Of a stretch of 64,000 bases of DNA, positions 27,518 through 34,943 are shown piece after piece. The notes under the pieces are model-generated. The model had not been told where the DNA came from, ran no database searches, and saw nothing but the letters and a program-made list of their open reading frames with translations. The position numbers were made by a program, and so were the translations under genes. Source of the stretch: Gracilimonas sp964505215 (GTDB lineage Bacteria; Bacteroidota; Rhodothermia; Balneolales; Balneolaceae); NCBI GenBank assembly GCA_964505215.1, contig CAZDGU010000008.1, positions 62,001 to 126,000 of the forward strand, read 5' to 3'. How positions within the stretch are numbered: the first letter of the stretch is position 1; the number at the start of each line of letters is the position of its first letter.

Positions 27518-27601
27518 TTAATCCGCGATTCAAAAACTAAAAATATAAGTAACCAGCAGACTTCAGTTCATGCCTCAGGAAGCCGGAGCTTAGCAACGAG
27601 G
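27518..27601. repeat. 84-bp direct repeat, copy 2 (right of toxin-antitoxin pair)
   Basis: Second copy of the repeat at 26744-26827, same orientation, about 88% identical. The 380-base gap in which it lies (27300-27679) holds no gene that I can see, only AT-rich sequence, this repeat, and the start of the heptad tract that follows. Confidence 0.9.
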
Positions 27602-27635
27602 TAAAGCTTAGCAACGGGCTTAAGCATGACAAGAG

Positions 27636-27689
27636 CTGTCCACTGTCCACTGTTAACTGTATCCTGATCACTGTTTAAATCACTGTTCA
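27636..27689. repeat. Degenerate heptad repeat, CTGNNNN
   Basis: Six consecutive 7-base units starting with CTG (CTGTCCA twice, CTGTTAA, CTGTATC, CTGATCA, CTGTTTA) run from 27636 to 27677. After a 5-base slip a seventh (CTGTTCA) follows. The period is exact while the inner bases vary. The tract reaches into the last codons of the CoA-binding protein gene. Similar tracts lie at 58.6-59.0 kb. Confidence 0.75.
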
Positions 27690-28111
27690 AAAAGGCGATC
27701 CCATTCTACCATTATGCATCTGTTTTTTACATAATGTAGCTTGTGCTTCTTCGCTAATTGTTCGGCTTCAGGTGATGAGACTTCTAACTGAGTCCAAATG
27801 GTGGGTTTTTGTTTGGTTTTCTTGTTCCAGGTTACTACCTGACGCACAGCATCGGCCGTGTAATCGGAGTTTCGGAACACATTCACAATATCTATTGTAG
27901 TAGTTTCAGGGATATCGGCCAATAAATCGTAGCATTTCTCCCCGTTAATAACTTCTACATGTGGATTTACCGGAATAACAGTAAAACCTTTCTCTTGTAA
28001 AAAACGGGCTGCATAGTTACTTGTTCTGTACTCATTGGGTGAGCAGCCGATGATTGCGATAGTTTTAGCTTTTTTCAGTACTTGATGAAGTTCTTCAGAA
28101 TCATTAATCAT
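27680..28111 (-). CDS. CoA-binding domain protein (YccU-like)
   Basis: A single Rossmann-fold CoA-binding domain protein of 143 residues, cytosolic. It has TIAIIGCSPN near residue 22 as the nucleotide-binding loop, followed by YAARFLQEKGF and VNPHVEVINGEKCY, as in the YccU/CoA_binding_2 family. The domain is related to the CoA-binding part of succinyl-CoA synthetase, but here it stands alone; the biological role is unknown. I begin at the ATG at 28111; the longer frame would need TTG at 28129. The gene diverges from the FKBP-type gene. Its 3' end coincides with a heptad repeat tract. Confidence 0.88.
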   Translation of the reverse strand: MINDSEELHQVLKKAKTIAIIGCSPNEYRTSNYAARFLQEKGFTVIPVNPHVEVINGEKCYDLLADIPETTTIDIVNVFRNSDYTADAVRQVVTWNKKTKQKPTIWTQLEVSSPEAEQLAKKHKLHYVKNRCIMVEWDRLFEQ

Positions 28112-28198
28112 CTTAATAGGTGTTTGCAATACTCATGTATGCTCAAAATTACATATCTTTATGGCATTAATTCAAAACTCAAAAAACACACATTTATT

Positions 28199-28630
28199 TT
28201 GCCAAAAGTAAAAAACGGTGACACCGTAAAAGTCCACTACACCGGAAAATTAGAAGACGGATCCATTTTTGATACTTCTGAGTCCAGAGATCCACTTGAG
28301 ATAACACTTGGACAGGGCCAGTTAATTCCCGGTTTTGAAAATGCAGTTGTGGGATTAGAAGTCGGCGATAAGACAACCGCTAATATTGAATCGGCCGAAG
28401 CTTATGGTGAACGCCGTGATGACTTAGAGGTTACTGTTGAACGTGCACAGCTTCCTGAAGATATTGAGCCTGAAGTTGGAATGCAGCTACAATTAAATCA
28501 ACCAAACGGACAGCCTGTACCGGTTCAAATCACAAAAGTTGAAGAGGAAAACATCGTTATTGATGCAAATCATCCTCTGGCAGGCAAAGACCTGACCTTT
28601 GATATTGAATTGGTTGAAATCGTAAACTGA
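28199..28630 (+). CDS. FKBP-type peptidyl-prolyl cis-trans isomerase, SlyD-like
   Basis: Catalyses cis-trans isomerisation of prolyl bonds and probably acts as a chaperone; cytosolic, 143 residues. The FKBP domain opens VKVHYTGKLEDG and the flap LGQGQLIPGFENAV and AYGERR follow; an insert-in-flap region, the mark of SlyD-type proteins, spans ~70-125. There is no C-terminal histidine-rich metal-binding tail. The start is most likely TTG at 28199. An in-frame ATG at 28139 would add 20 residues unlike the family, and a possible -7 box (TATCTTTA, 28154-28161) lies downstream of it. A strong terminator follows. Confidence 0.85.
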   Translation: MPKVKNGDTVKVHYTGKLEDGSIFDTSESRDPLEITLGQGQLIPGFENAVVGLEVGDKTTANIESAEAYGERRDDLEVTVERAQLPEDIEPEVGMQLQLNQPNGQPVPVQITKVEEENIVIDANHPLAGKDLTFDIELVEIVN

Positions 28631-28654
28631 TTTTCGCTTATTCAAACCATTTAT

Positions 28655-28686
28655 ATGGAGTTCTTCATTGAGGAACTCCATTTTTT
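28655..28686 (+). terminator. Rho-independent terminator of the SlyD-like gene
   Basis: Perfect 9-bp stem ATGGAGTTC/GAACTCCAT (28655-28663 and 28673-28681) with a 9-base loop, followed directly by a run of six T. It lies 25 bases past the stop codon. Confidence 0.92.
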
Positions 28687-28715
28687 ATATCTCTTATTTA
28701 GATCTAACCTATTTA

Positions 28716-29743
28716 ACGTGAGTTCGATATAAGGATATTAAAAAAGCAGCAATTGGTTGGTATCGATGAATGATTTTTTGAGACTGGGTTTTTTCTCGGT
28801 AAAATGGTAGGCAATGAGTCCGGAGAACAGGTTGGTAAAGAAGTTTTTGGGGCTTCGGTGCCGGGAATGTTCAATCTGAAAGATGTTCTTAAGCTGGTCA
28901 ATGATGGTTTCACAAATAGCTCGTTTGCGTAGCATAATCGCATCATGCATGGGTGTAAGAAGCTTGGTTTTCATGTTCTTGCGAAGCTTGGTAACCAAAT
29001 GAATCCCCTGGAAGAATAAGTCTTCAAACAGCGCTTTGGAGATATAGCCTTTGTCCCCAAAGAGCTTGCCAAATAGTTTTTCGACAAACCCGGAATGTTT
29101 GAGCGGGGTCCGGTCATCGGTGTTTGCCGGAGTCAGCATCACGTCAATAATATGGCCGGTGTCACTGGTCACCAGATGCAGCTTGAATCCATAGAACCAC
29201 CCAATCGAACATTGTCCGCGGCTGGCCAGCCCATCGAAGACCTTATGGGAGTGGATCCGCCGGTTATGACATACCCGTAGCGGGGTAGAATCAATAAAAC
29301 TGATGCCGGTGCAAGATCCGGTGGCTTGGGTTTTGAGGTAGAGGGCCAGCGGAATCATGGTCTGCGAGCACAACTCCACCATCCGTGTATAGCTGACCAC
29401 ATCCGGAAATAAACAGGTAAGCTGGCGGCAGACATAATCGGTGTAGAATTTTTTGAAGGTGCGGATCCCTGACAGGTGAAACAGCACCTGCAGGGTCATT
29501 ACTTCGCTGAGCGAAAGGCGACAGGGTTTGATGCGTTGGGCACCGCTGGTGAGTAGATGCCGGTTCCAGGCGGGAAGGAATTGTTGACAAAAATCATCAA
29601 TGGAACAGAAAATTTGTGTAATTTTGGAGTGGGCGATCATGGCAGTATTGATTAGTTATATGTAAGATTATCAACACTTTAATATACTAATTAATCTGCT
29701 TTTTCGCCCATTTTTATACCCATTTCTTATCTCGAACTCACGT
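28716..29743. mobile_element. Complete IS982-family insertion sequence
   Basis: A 1028-bp element bounded by inverted repeats: ACGTGAGTTCGATATAAG at the left and its reverse complement with one change at the right (17 of 18 match). TATTTA occurs directly outside both ends (28710-28715 and 29744-29749), giving a 6-bp target duplication. One transposase gene occupies nearly the whole element on the minus strand. The intact ends, matched target repeat and open transposase suggest a recent insertion. Its right end is 12 bases before the ATG of the RNA methyltransferase gene at 29756. Confidence 0.92.
28738..29640 (-). CDS. IS982-family transposase
   Basis: DDE transposase of 300 residues, the expected length for the family. 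Features include an N-terminal helical region with SEVMTLQVLFHLSG, a catalytic-core start at ISFIDSTPLRVCHNRR (first aspartate), then GYKAF-like GFKLHLV with the DDRTPL loop, LFGDKGYIS (second aspartate) and RAICETIIDQLKNIF (glutamate), typical of IS982 proteins. The frame is intact with no internal stop. The gene lies wholly within the element, 22 bases from the left end and 103 from the right. Confidence 0.93.
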   Translation of the reverse strand: MIAHSKITQIFCSIDDFCQQFLPAWNRHLLTSGAQRIKPCRLSLSEVMTLQVLFHLSGIRTFKKFYTDYVCRQLTCLFPDVVSYTRMVELCSQTMIPLALYLKTQATGSCTGISFIDSTPLRVCHNRRIHSHKVFDGLASRGQCSIGWFYGFKLHLVTSDTGHIIDVMLTPANTDDRTPLKHSGFVEKLFGKLFGDKGYISKALFEDLFFQGIHLVTKLRKNMKTKLLTPMHDAIMLRKRAICETIIDQLKNIFQIEHSRHRSPKNFFTNLFSGLIAYHFTEKKPSLKKSFIDTNQLLLF

Positions 29744-29755
29744 TATTTATATTTT

Positions 29756-30901
29756 ATGGCCGATTTCTCGCGGAAAAGCACCATTTCTATCACCTGTCCC
29801 AAGCGCATCACTCCCTTTTTGAAAAATGAACTTACCGAGCTGGGATTTCCCATTCTAAAACAGCGCCATGCCGGCATAGAAACTGAAGGAAGTCTCACAG
29901 ATTGCATGAAGCTGAACCTGATGCTGCGCACGGCCCATCGCGTACACTATCGGTTAAAAGATTTCAGAGCTCCAAATGCTGAAGAACTCTACAATCAGCT
30001 GGTTACTATTCCGTGGGAAAATTATATAGACAAGCACGGCTATGTGAGCGTAACTTCCTTTATTAAAAATAAGACGGTTACCAACACCCAGTTTGCGAAC
30101 CTGAAAGTAAAGGACGCTATTGTTGATCGCATCCGTAAGAAAACCGGCTCACGCCCCGATTCCGGTCCTAATTTGAATAAAACGGTAATCTTCATTTTTT
30201 GGAAAAATGACCGGGCTCAAATTTATTTAGACACTTCGGGTGAATCCATTTCTCGCCGTGGCTACCGAACAGCCAGCCACACCGCCCCCATGCAAGAAAC
30301 ACTGGCCTCCGCATTAATTTTAGCCAGTAAGTGGAAACCCGGGCAACATTTCGTAAATCCCATGTGCGGAACCGGAACTATAGCTATTGAAGCCGCATTG
30401 CAAGCACTGCATAAAGCCCCGGGACTGCTGCGCCCAAATTATGGAATTAAGCACATTTTGGGGTTCAACGAGGAAGAATGGAATGATTTACGGTCGGATT
30501 TGAAAAATAAATCTCAAAAAGATTTTGAAGGCCGTATTATTGCCACCGACCATGATATAAGAGCGATAGACGCCACCCGTAAAAACGCTCGCACCGCAGG
30601 AGTCGATCATCTGATAGAAGTAAAGAAATGCGATTTCAGCGAAACGGAAATTCCAAGTGGTGAGCCGGGCGTTATTATGTTAAATCCGCCTTATGGAGAC
30701 CGCATTGGGAATGAGAAAAAGCTGGAACCAACTTACGAGGGCATTGGTGACTTTTTTAAACAAGAAGCCACCGGCTGGTGGGGATACGTATTTACCGGGA
30801 ATTTTGATTTAGCTAAAAAAATTGGCCTTAGAACCAATCAGCGCATCGAATTTTATAACTCTACCATAGATGCCCGACTGCTGGAATATGAGCTTTATTA
30901 A
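29756..30901 (+). CDS. THUMP-domain RNA N2-guanine methyltransferase (RlmL/Trm14-like)
   Basis: SAM-dependent methyltransferase of COG0116 that acts on guanosine N2 in rRNA or tRNA; 381 residues, cytosolic. The N-terminal half contains a THUMP RNA-binding domain (about 50-155, with RIRKKTGSRP near 125). The methyltransferase has the SAM loop NPMCGTGTIAIEAA near residue 200 and the catalytic MLNPPYGDRIG near 307, the NPPY motif of amino-group methyltransferases. It matches the N-terminal enzyme of RlmL, without the second methyltransferase of RlmKL. The IS982 element ends 12 bases before its ATG, so its original promoter region is now ~1 kb away. Confidence 0.9.
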   Translation: MADFSRKSTISITCPKRITPFLKNELTELGFPILKQRHAGIETEGSLTDCMKLNLMLRTAHRVHYRLKDFRAPNAEELYNQLVTIPWENYIDKHGYVSVTSFIKNKTVTNTQFANLKVKDAIVDRIRKKTGSRPDSGPNLNKTVIFIFWKNDRAQIYLDTSGESISRRGYRTASHTAPMQETLASALILASKWKPGQHFVNPMCGTGTIAIEAALQALHKAPGLLRPNYGIKHILGFNEEEWNDLRSDLKNKSQKDFEGRIIATDHDIRAIDATRKNARTAGVDHLIEVKKCDFSETEIPSGEPGVIMLNPPYGDRIGNEKKLEPTYEGIGDFFKQEATGWWGYVFTGNFDLAKKIGLRTNQRIEFYNSTIDARLLEYELY

Positions 30902-30944
30902 TTTCTGATAAGCTCCGCTCCTGCCCAGGTTTTCTTTAAGCAGA

Positions 30945-32189
30945 TTACTTCCTGTTTTTTTCTTCAATCCACCGGCTCATAAACTTGGTGCTTTGCGCGG
31001 TGTGATGCTGAAGCAAAACGCCCATAAAGTTCTGCAAACGATGTTCTTCAAGTTCACCCAACAAGGAGTGAATACGTTCTAATAATCGCCCGGCATGTTC
31101 CTGTTTGTTGTATAAAGAGTTGATGATGGGAAGGGCTTTTTGCTGAGCATCACTCCAGCTTTGCTTGTAGTTGTACAGCTCCACCGCCTGTTTTACGAAC
31201 TCTTTGGGGTGATTTGCGACCGCTCCCGGCCAGGGATGATTTCCATGCATAGCTTCCGCCCCAATCTGAGTGGTAACGCTCGGCGTGCCACACTGCATGG
31301 CTTCAATCAGCTTTCCTTTAAGTCCGGCTCCAAAGCGAATAGGCGCTAACAGTACTCTGGCTTTTTCCACAACCTGCGAGGCGCTTTCTGCTCTTCCCTT
31401 CACCAAAAACCCCTGAGATGTATTATGCAGCTGCTCTACCTTTTGAGAAGCATAAGCTCCGTAAATATGCAGTTCAGCATCGGCAAGTTGTTGGCGAATT
31501 TGAGGCCATATATCTTCTTTTAAATACAGCACCGCATTCCAATTCGGCTCATGCAAAAAATTCCCAATAGATATAAAGTGAGCTCTTTCCTCAAATTTCG
31601 GACGATTTTTCAGATCCTCCAGCTTCAAGCCATCAAGCATGAAAGGAAGATAAAACAGCAGCTCTTTATTCACCCCAAATGTAGTTTGTAAAAGCTCCAT
31701 CTCTTTTTTTGAGATAATCAGAGATAAATCACAACGCAAAATTGAAGCTATTTCCCGTTTAGCCGTTTCATTAAAGAGATCTGCGGTTTCTACGGGTTTC
31801 CCTTTTTTCCAGGCAGCTTGGCGTGCTATTCTAAGACTATGGAGATCTTCGGTGTCTAATATTCGGAGCGCATTGGGTACCTGCTCTGCAACGCGCCAGC
31901 CAAACTGCTCTTCCGTCATAAAGCGATCAAAAAGCACCAAATCCGGATTTAGATTTTTTACAAAAACATCAAAAGAAGCATCATTTAGCTGAATATTTTT
32001 TGTGTCAACTTTCAATGATTTTAAGTCGGCTGCATATTCGCTTTCTGCAGCAGCGGTGGCAAAAGTAACGCTCCATTTTTGTGATAAAAAGGTATCTATC
32101 AGCTCCATCATGCGCGTACCGGCCGCTGAGGATTCAGGCTCGGGCCACACTTTCCCGATAATTAAAACTTTCAGTGGATTCATGTTCAT
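30945..32189 (-). CDS. GT4-type glycosyltransferase
   Basis: Retaining GT-B glycosyltransferase of about 414 residues. The N-terminal domain opens VLIIGKVWPEPESSAAGTR, as in group 1 enzymes. The C-terminal domain has FISIGNFLHEPNWNAVLYL near 220 and the donor-binding region LAPIRFGAGLKGKLIEAM near 310, with the conserved GxxxKxxEA pattern. This arrangement fits transfer of an NDP-sugar in surface glycan synthesis. I choose the ATG at 32189 over 32249. No other polysaccharide genes adjoin it, so its pathway is unknown. Confidence 0.82.
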   Translation of the reverse strand: MNMNPLKVLIIGKVWPEPESSAAGTRMMELIDTFLSQKWSVTFATAAAESEYAADLKSLKVDTKNIQLNDASFDVFVKNLNPDLVLFDRFMTEEQFGWRVAEQVPNALRILDTEDLHSLRIARQAAWKKGKPVETADLFNETAKREIASILRCDLSLIISKKEMELLQTTFGVNKELLFYLPFMLDGLKLEDLKNRPKFEERAHFISIGNFLHEPNWNAVLYLKEDIWPQIRQQLADAELHIYGAYASQKVEQLHNTSQGFLVKGRAESASQVVEKARVLLAPIRFGAGLKGKLIEAMQCGTPSVTTQIGAEAMHGNHPWPGAVANHPKEFVKQAVELYNYKQSWSDAQQKALPIINSLYNKQEHAGRLLERIHSLLGELEEHRLQNFMGVLLQHHTAQSTKFMSRWIEEKNRK

Positions 32190-32538
32190 TATTACAAGCC
32201 GAGCTTTATGTTTATAGGTATTTCGTTTTTGCTGACCGAAAGTTATCAAAAAATAGCTGCCAATCTTAACCCGAAGTATTCAGACTTACTTTTATCGAAA
32301 GTCTATAATTAAAGGAAGAAATTAATAGGTATTCATTCATTCTGATTGTTTGAACTAAAGAACTCATCTAACCTGTAGCATGGTAAATCTATTTTTTATA
32401 AATTTATTTTATGCTTTTTATAAATTAATATTTACACTCCGCTTATTTAAAAAACCATATCACTTTACAATTATTACCCTGCCTTTAATTACAGCTATTT
32501 TGGGATGCTTGGCTGTTTAGCTCTAAATAAAAAAGCCA

Positions 32539-33414
32539 ATGAAAACCTTCTCTTTATGCCTTACCGCCTGCTTTATCTTGTTAATGACCGGATTACAGTA
32601 TCAGGCTTAAGCCCAAGTTGAAAATGATGAAAATGCTGATCAAATGTATTTAGTCATTAAAAATGGTGGCACTCGTTACATCTGTAAAATAATTTCCAGA
32701 GATGCACGCGAAGTGCTGATTGAAACCAAGGAATTAGGGCAGATTGTAATTCCTATGCACGAGATTAAAGAAATCCGGATGCTAAAAGATGAAGAAGTAA
32801 ATGATGCCGGAGATTTGAGGCTTAAATCTGCCTTTGCCACCCGGTATTACTTTTCATCCAATGCCCGTCCAATCAGTAAAGGAGATAATTATATTATTTG
32901 GAATTTATACGGACCGGACATCCAGTTTGGAGTGGGTGAAAACTTCGGTGTTGGCCTGTTAACTACCTGGTTCGGCTCTCCTATTGTCGGATCGCTGAAG
33001 TACAGTGTTTTCCAACATGAAAAATTAAGTGTGGCATTAGGAAGTTTAGTAGGTACAGGCTCTTGAGCCACTCCGGAATATGGATTTGCACTTCCTTTTG
33101 GCGCCATTTCTTTGGGTGAAGCTGAAAAAAACCTGACCCTTTCTGTGGGGCACGGATTAGCCTATGGCGATGGCCAAAGCTCAGGAAATACCTTGATTTC
33201 AATTGCCGGAATGAACCGATTCAGTCCAAGAGTGAGTTTTGTGATAGACTCTTTCATTGTAACCGGAAAATACACAGCGGCTATAATTATCCCGGCCATC
33301 AGGCTTCATTCAAAGCCTAATAAAGCGTTCCAAATTGGCTTTGCAGGCATTGCTGCCGAGGGAGAATTAATTCCAATTCCGTTTCCATTCATTCAATGGT
33401 ATAGAACTTTATAA
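32539..33414 (+). pseudogene. Decayed exported protein gene (two in-frame stops)
   Basis: One reading frame of 292 codons runs from ATG 32539 to TAA at 33412, broken by TAA at 32608-32610 and TGA at 33064-33066, with the reading frame otherwise unchanged. The first part is a signal peptide (MKTFSLCLTACFILLMTGLQ ending ...QAQ if the TAA were CAA). The rest is glycine-rich with alternating hydrophobic strands (YGPDIQFGVGENFGVGLLTTWF), like an outer-membrane beta-barrel or DUF-type surface protein; I do not recognise the family. Each stop is one transition away from a sense codon (CAA to TAA; TGG or CGA to TGA). Sequencing error would need two independent events. Confidence 0.8.
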
Positions 33415-33480
33415 GTAATACATACTTATGGCCGTAAAGCTTTTACAAAAGTAGCAGCTGTAACTGCGGTGGCAATTTGA

Positions 33481-33523
33481 TTCACACTTTAATAATCACA
33501 CTTTAATAAAATTAAAGTGTGAA
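33481..33523. terminator. Hairpin with two competing left arms between convergent genes
   Basis: CACACTTTAAT occurs at 33483-33493 and 33497-33507; its reverse complement ATTAAAGTGTG lies at 33511-33521. The first copy extends to a 13-bp pairing (33481-33493 with 33511-33523). Followed on the plus strand by ATTTT. It sits between the pseudogene and the convergent O-methyltransferase gene, so it probably terminates both. Confidence 0.6.
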
Positions 33524-33556
33524 TTATTTTAGGGATAAATTCAGTCAAAGCCTGAT

Positions 33557-34216
33557 CTACTTTTTTCGAATGAGCGTAAGTCCGTCCCGGATGGGCAGCA
33601 GTACCTGCTCTACCCTGTCATCTTCTGCTACTTTTTTGTTGAATTCGTCAAGTGCTTCAGACTTTGGATCTTTTGGGTTGAGCACAGTTCCATCCCAAAG
33701 CACATTATCTACGGCCATCAAGCCATTTTTTGCGAGTTTAGGAAGTATCGTTTCAAAATAAAAAGAATAGCTGATCTTGTCTGCATCCAGAAAAACCAAG
33801 TCAAATGGTCCTTCAATTGTGTTCAGAAGCTCATGAGCATTTCCCTTTATAAGCTGAATTTTACCATGCTTGTCAAACATATTAAAATGCTTTTCGGCCA
33901 GTTTTTGAAAAAGCCTATTCATTTCTATGGTCACTACTTTTCCATCTTTTGGCAAAGCTTCAGCTATCATAATGGCAGAATAACCGGTAAATGTGCCTAC
34001 TTCCAAAACTCTCTTTGCCCCGCTGACAGATACCAACATTTTAAGCAGCTGCCCAACCAGATTTCCGCTCAGCATGTCTATAAATTCCAGTTCTGAATCG
34101 GATGAGGCAATTAATTGTTTAATATCCGGTGATTCGGGAGTAGTCATTTCAAGTGCATATTCCTGAACTTCTTTGTTTGTGATATTAACTGCCGGATTGT
34201 GTCTGTTTTTTTTCAT
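33557..34216 (-). CDS. Class I SAM-dependent O-methyltransferase
   Basis: A 219-residue methyltransferase of the catechol/caffeoyl-CoA O-methyltransferase (Methyltransf_3) group. The SAM-binding motif VLEVGTFTGYSA is near residue 70, a further motif VTIEMNRL near 95, and the metal-binding VFLDADKIS near 140; DNVLWDG follows with the second metal ligand. Such enzymes methylate hydroxyls of small aromatic compounds, but the bacterial substrates are mostly unknown. It diverges from the acyltransferase with 22 bases between the two starts, so a shared promoter region is possible. A link to carotenoid synthesis is only a guess. Confidence 0.88.
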   Translation of the reverse strand: MKKNRHNPAVNITNKEVQEYALEMTTPESPDIKQLIASSDSELEFIDMLSGNLVGQLLKMLVSVSGAKRVLEVGTFTGYSAIMIAEALPKDGKVVTIEMNRLFQKLAEKHFNMFDKHGKIQLIKGNAHELLNTIEGPFDLVFLDADKISYSFYFETILPKLAKNGLMAVDNVLWDGTVLNPKDPKSEALDEFNKKVAEDDRVEQVLLPIRDGLTLIRKK

Positions 34217-34238
34217 GTTTGAAAGATAACATACTACC

Positions 34239-34934
34239 TTGCATCAACTCCAATTAAAAATAAGAACCTTGGAATTTATCCCCGCAAAAGAATCGCGAGT
34301 TTACATACGGTTTTTCTACCATTGCACACGGTTATTGATGCGTAGAAGATTTAAGAACGTTTGGCTGAAGCAGGAATACCATCCTTCCAAAACTTCCAAG
34401 ACCGTCTATTTCCTGAATCACAATTTCTGGTGGGACGGATTGATTCCTCTGTTTCTAAATGAGCATTTATTCAAGCAACAGGCACGAGCACTTATGGAGG
34501 ATAAGCAGATGAAGAAGCATAAATTCTTTCAAAAAATAGGTGCCTTTTCAATCAACTTGGAAGAACCAAAATCGAACCTAATTTCGTTGCGATATGCGCT
34601 GAAATCTTTGGAACGCCCGAACGCCGGTTTGTTTATTTATCCGGAAGGAAAACTCACACCCGCCTCCGATTCACCCCCAAATTTTAAAGGCGGACTTGCC
34701 TGGCTATATCAAAAAACAGAGGGCATAGATTTTGTTCCCATCCACATTTATTCTCACTTTTTCCGAGGCAGCAAACCTGAATTATACTTTTCTGTCGGGA
34801 AAAAAATAAATTCCAATAAAACATTGAACAGCAAGGAATTAACTGCTTTATTTGAAAATGAAGTTCATCAACTGAATTTAGAAGTTAGAAAAACAGCCGG
34901 ATTAAGTGACCAAAACTTCAAATGTGTGCTCTAA
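34239..34934 (+). CDS. PlsC-type acyltransferase (possible carotenoid glycoside acyltransferase)
   Basis: Acyltransferase of the PlsC/LPLAT superfamily, 231 residues. The catalytic NHx4D motif is present as NHNFWWD near residue 60, and the substrate motif YPEGKL near 135 replaces the usual FPEG. There is no clear membrane helix, only amphipathic stretches. Members acylate lysophosphatidate or, in carotenoid gene clusters, the sugar of a carotenoid glycoside (CruD-type). The neighbouring crtC and a glycosyltransferase favour the second role, but this is inference. The start is TTG at 34239, because a stop at 34227 precedes it without an ATG between. Confidence 0.8.
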   Translation: MHQLQLKIRTLEFIPAKESRVYIRFFYHCTRLLMRRRFKNVWLKQEYHPSKTSKTVYFLNHNFWWDGLIPLFLNEHLFKQQARALMEDKQMKKHKFFQKIGAFSINLEEPKSNLISLRYALKSLERPNAGLFIYPEGKLTPASDSPPNFKGGLAWLYQKTEGIDFVPIHIYSHFFRGSKPELYFSVGKKINSNKTLNSKELTALFENEVHQLNLEVRKTAGLSDQNFKCVL

Positions 34935-34943
34935 AAATTGGCG

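Noticed and set aside
32644..33066. Two separate small genes at 32644-33066 and 33112-33414
   Set aside because: Both lie in one frame, continue each other across the TGA, and the upstream signal peptide is in the same frame. One broken gene is simpler.
33064..33066. TGA recoded as selenocysteine or tryptophan
   Set aside because: No SECIS-like hairpin stands out immediately downstream, other genes in the window end at TGA normally, and an earlier TAA in the same gene already destroys it.
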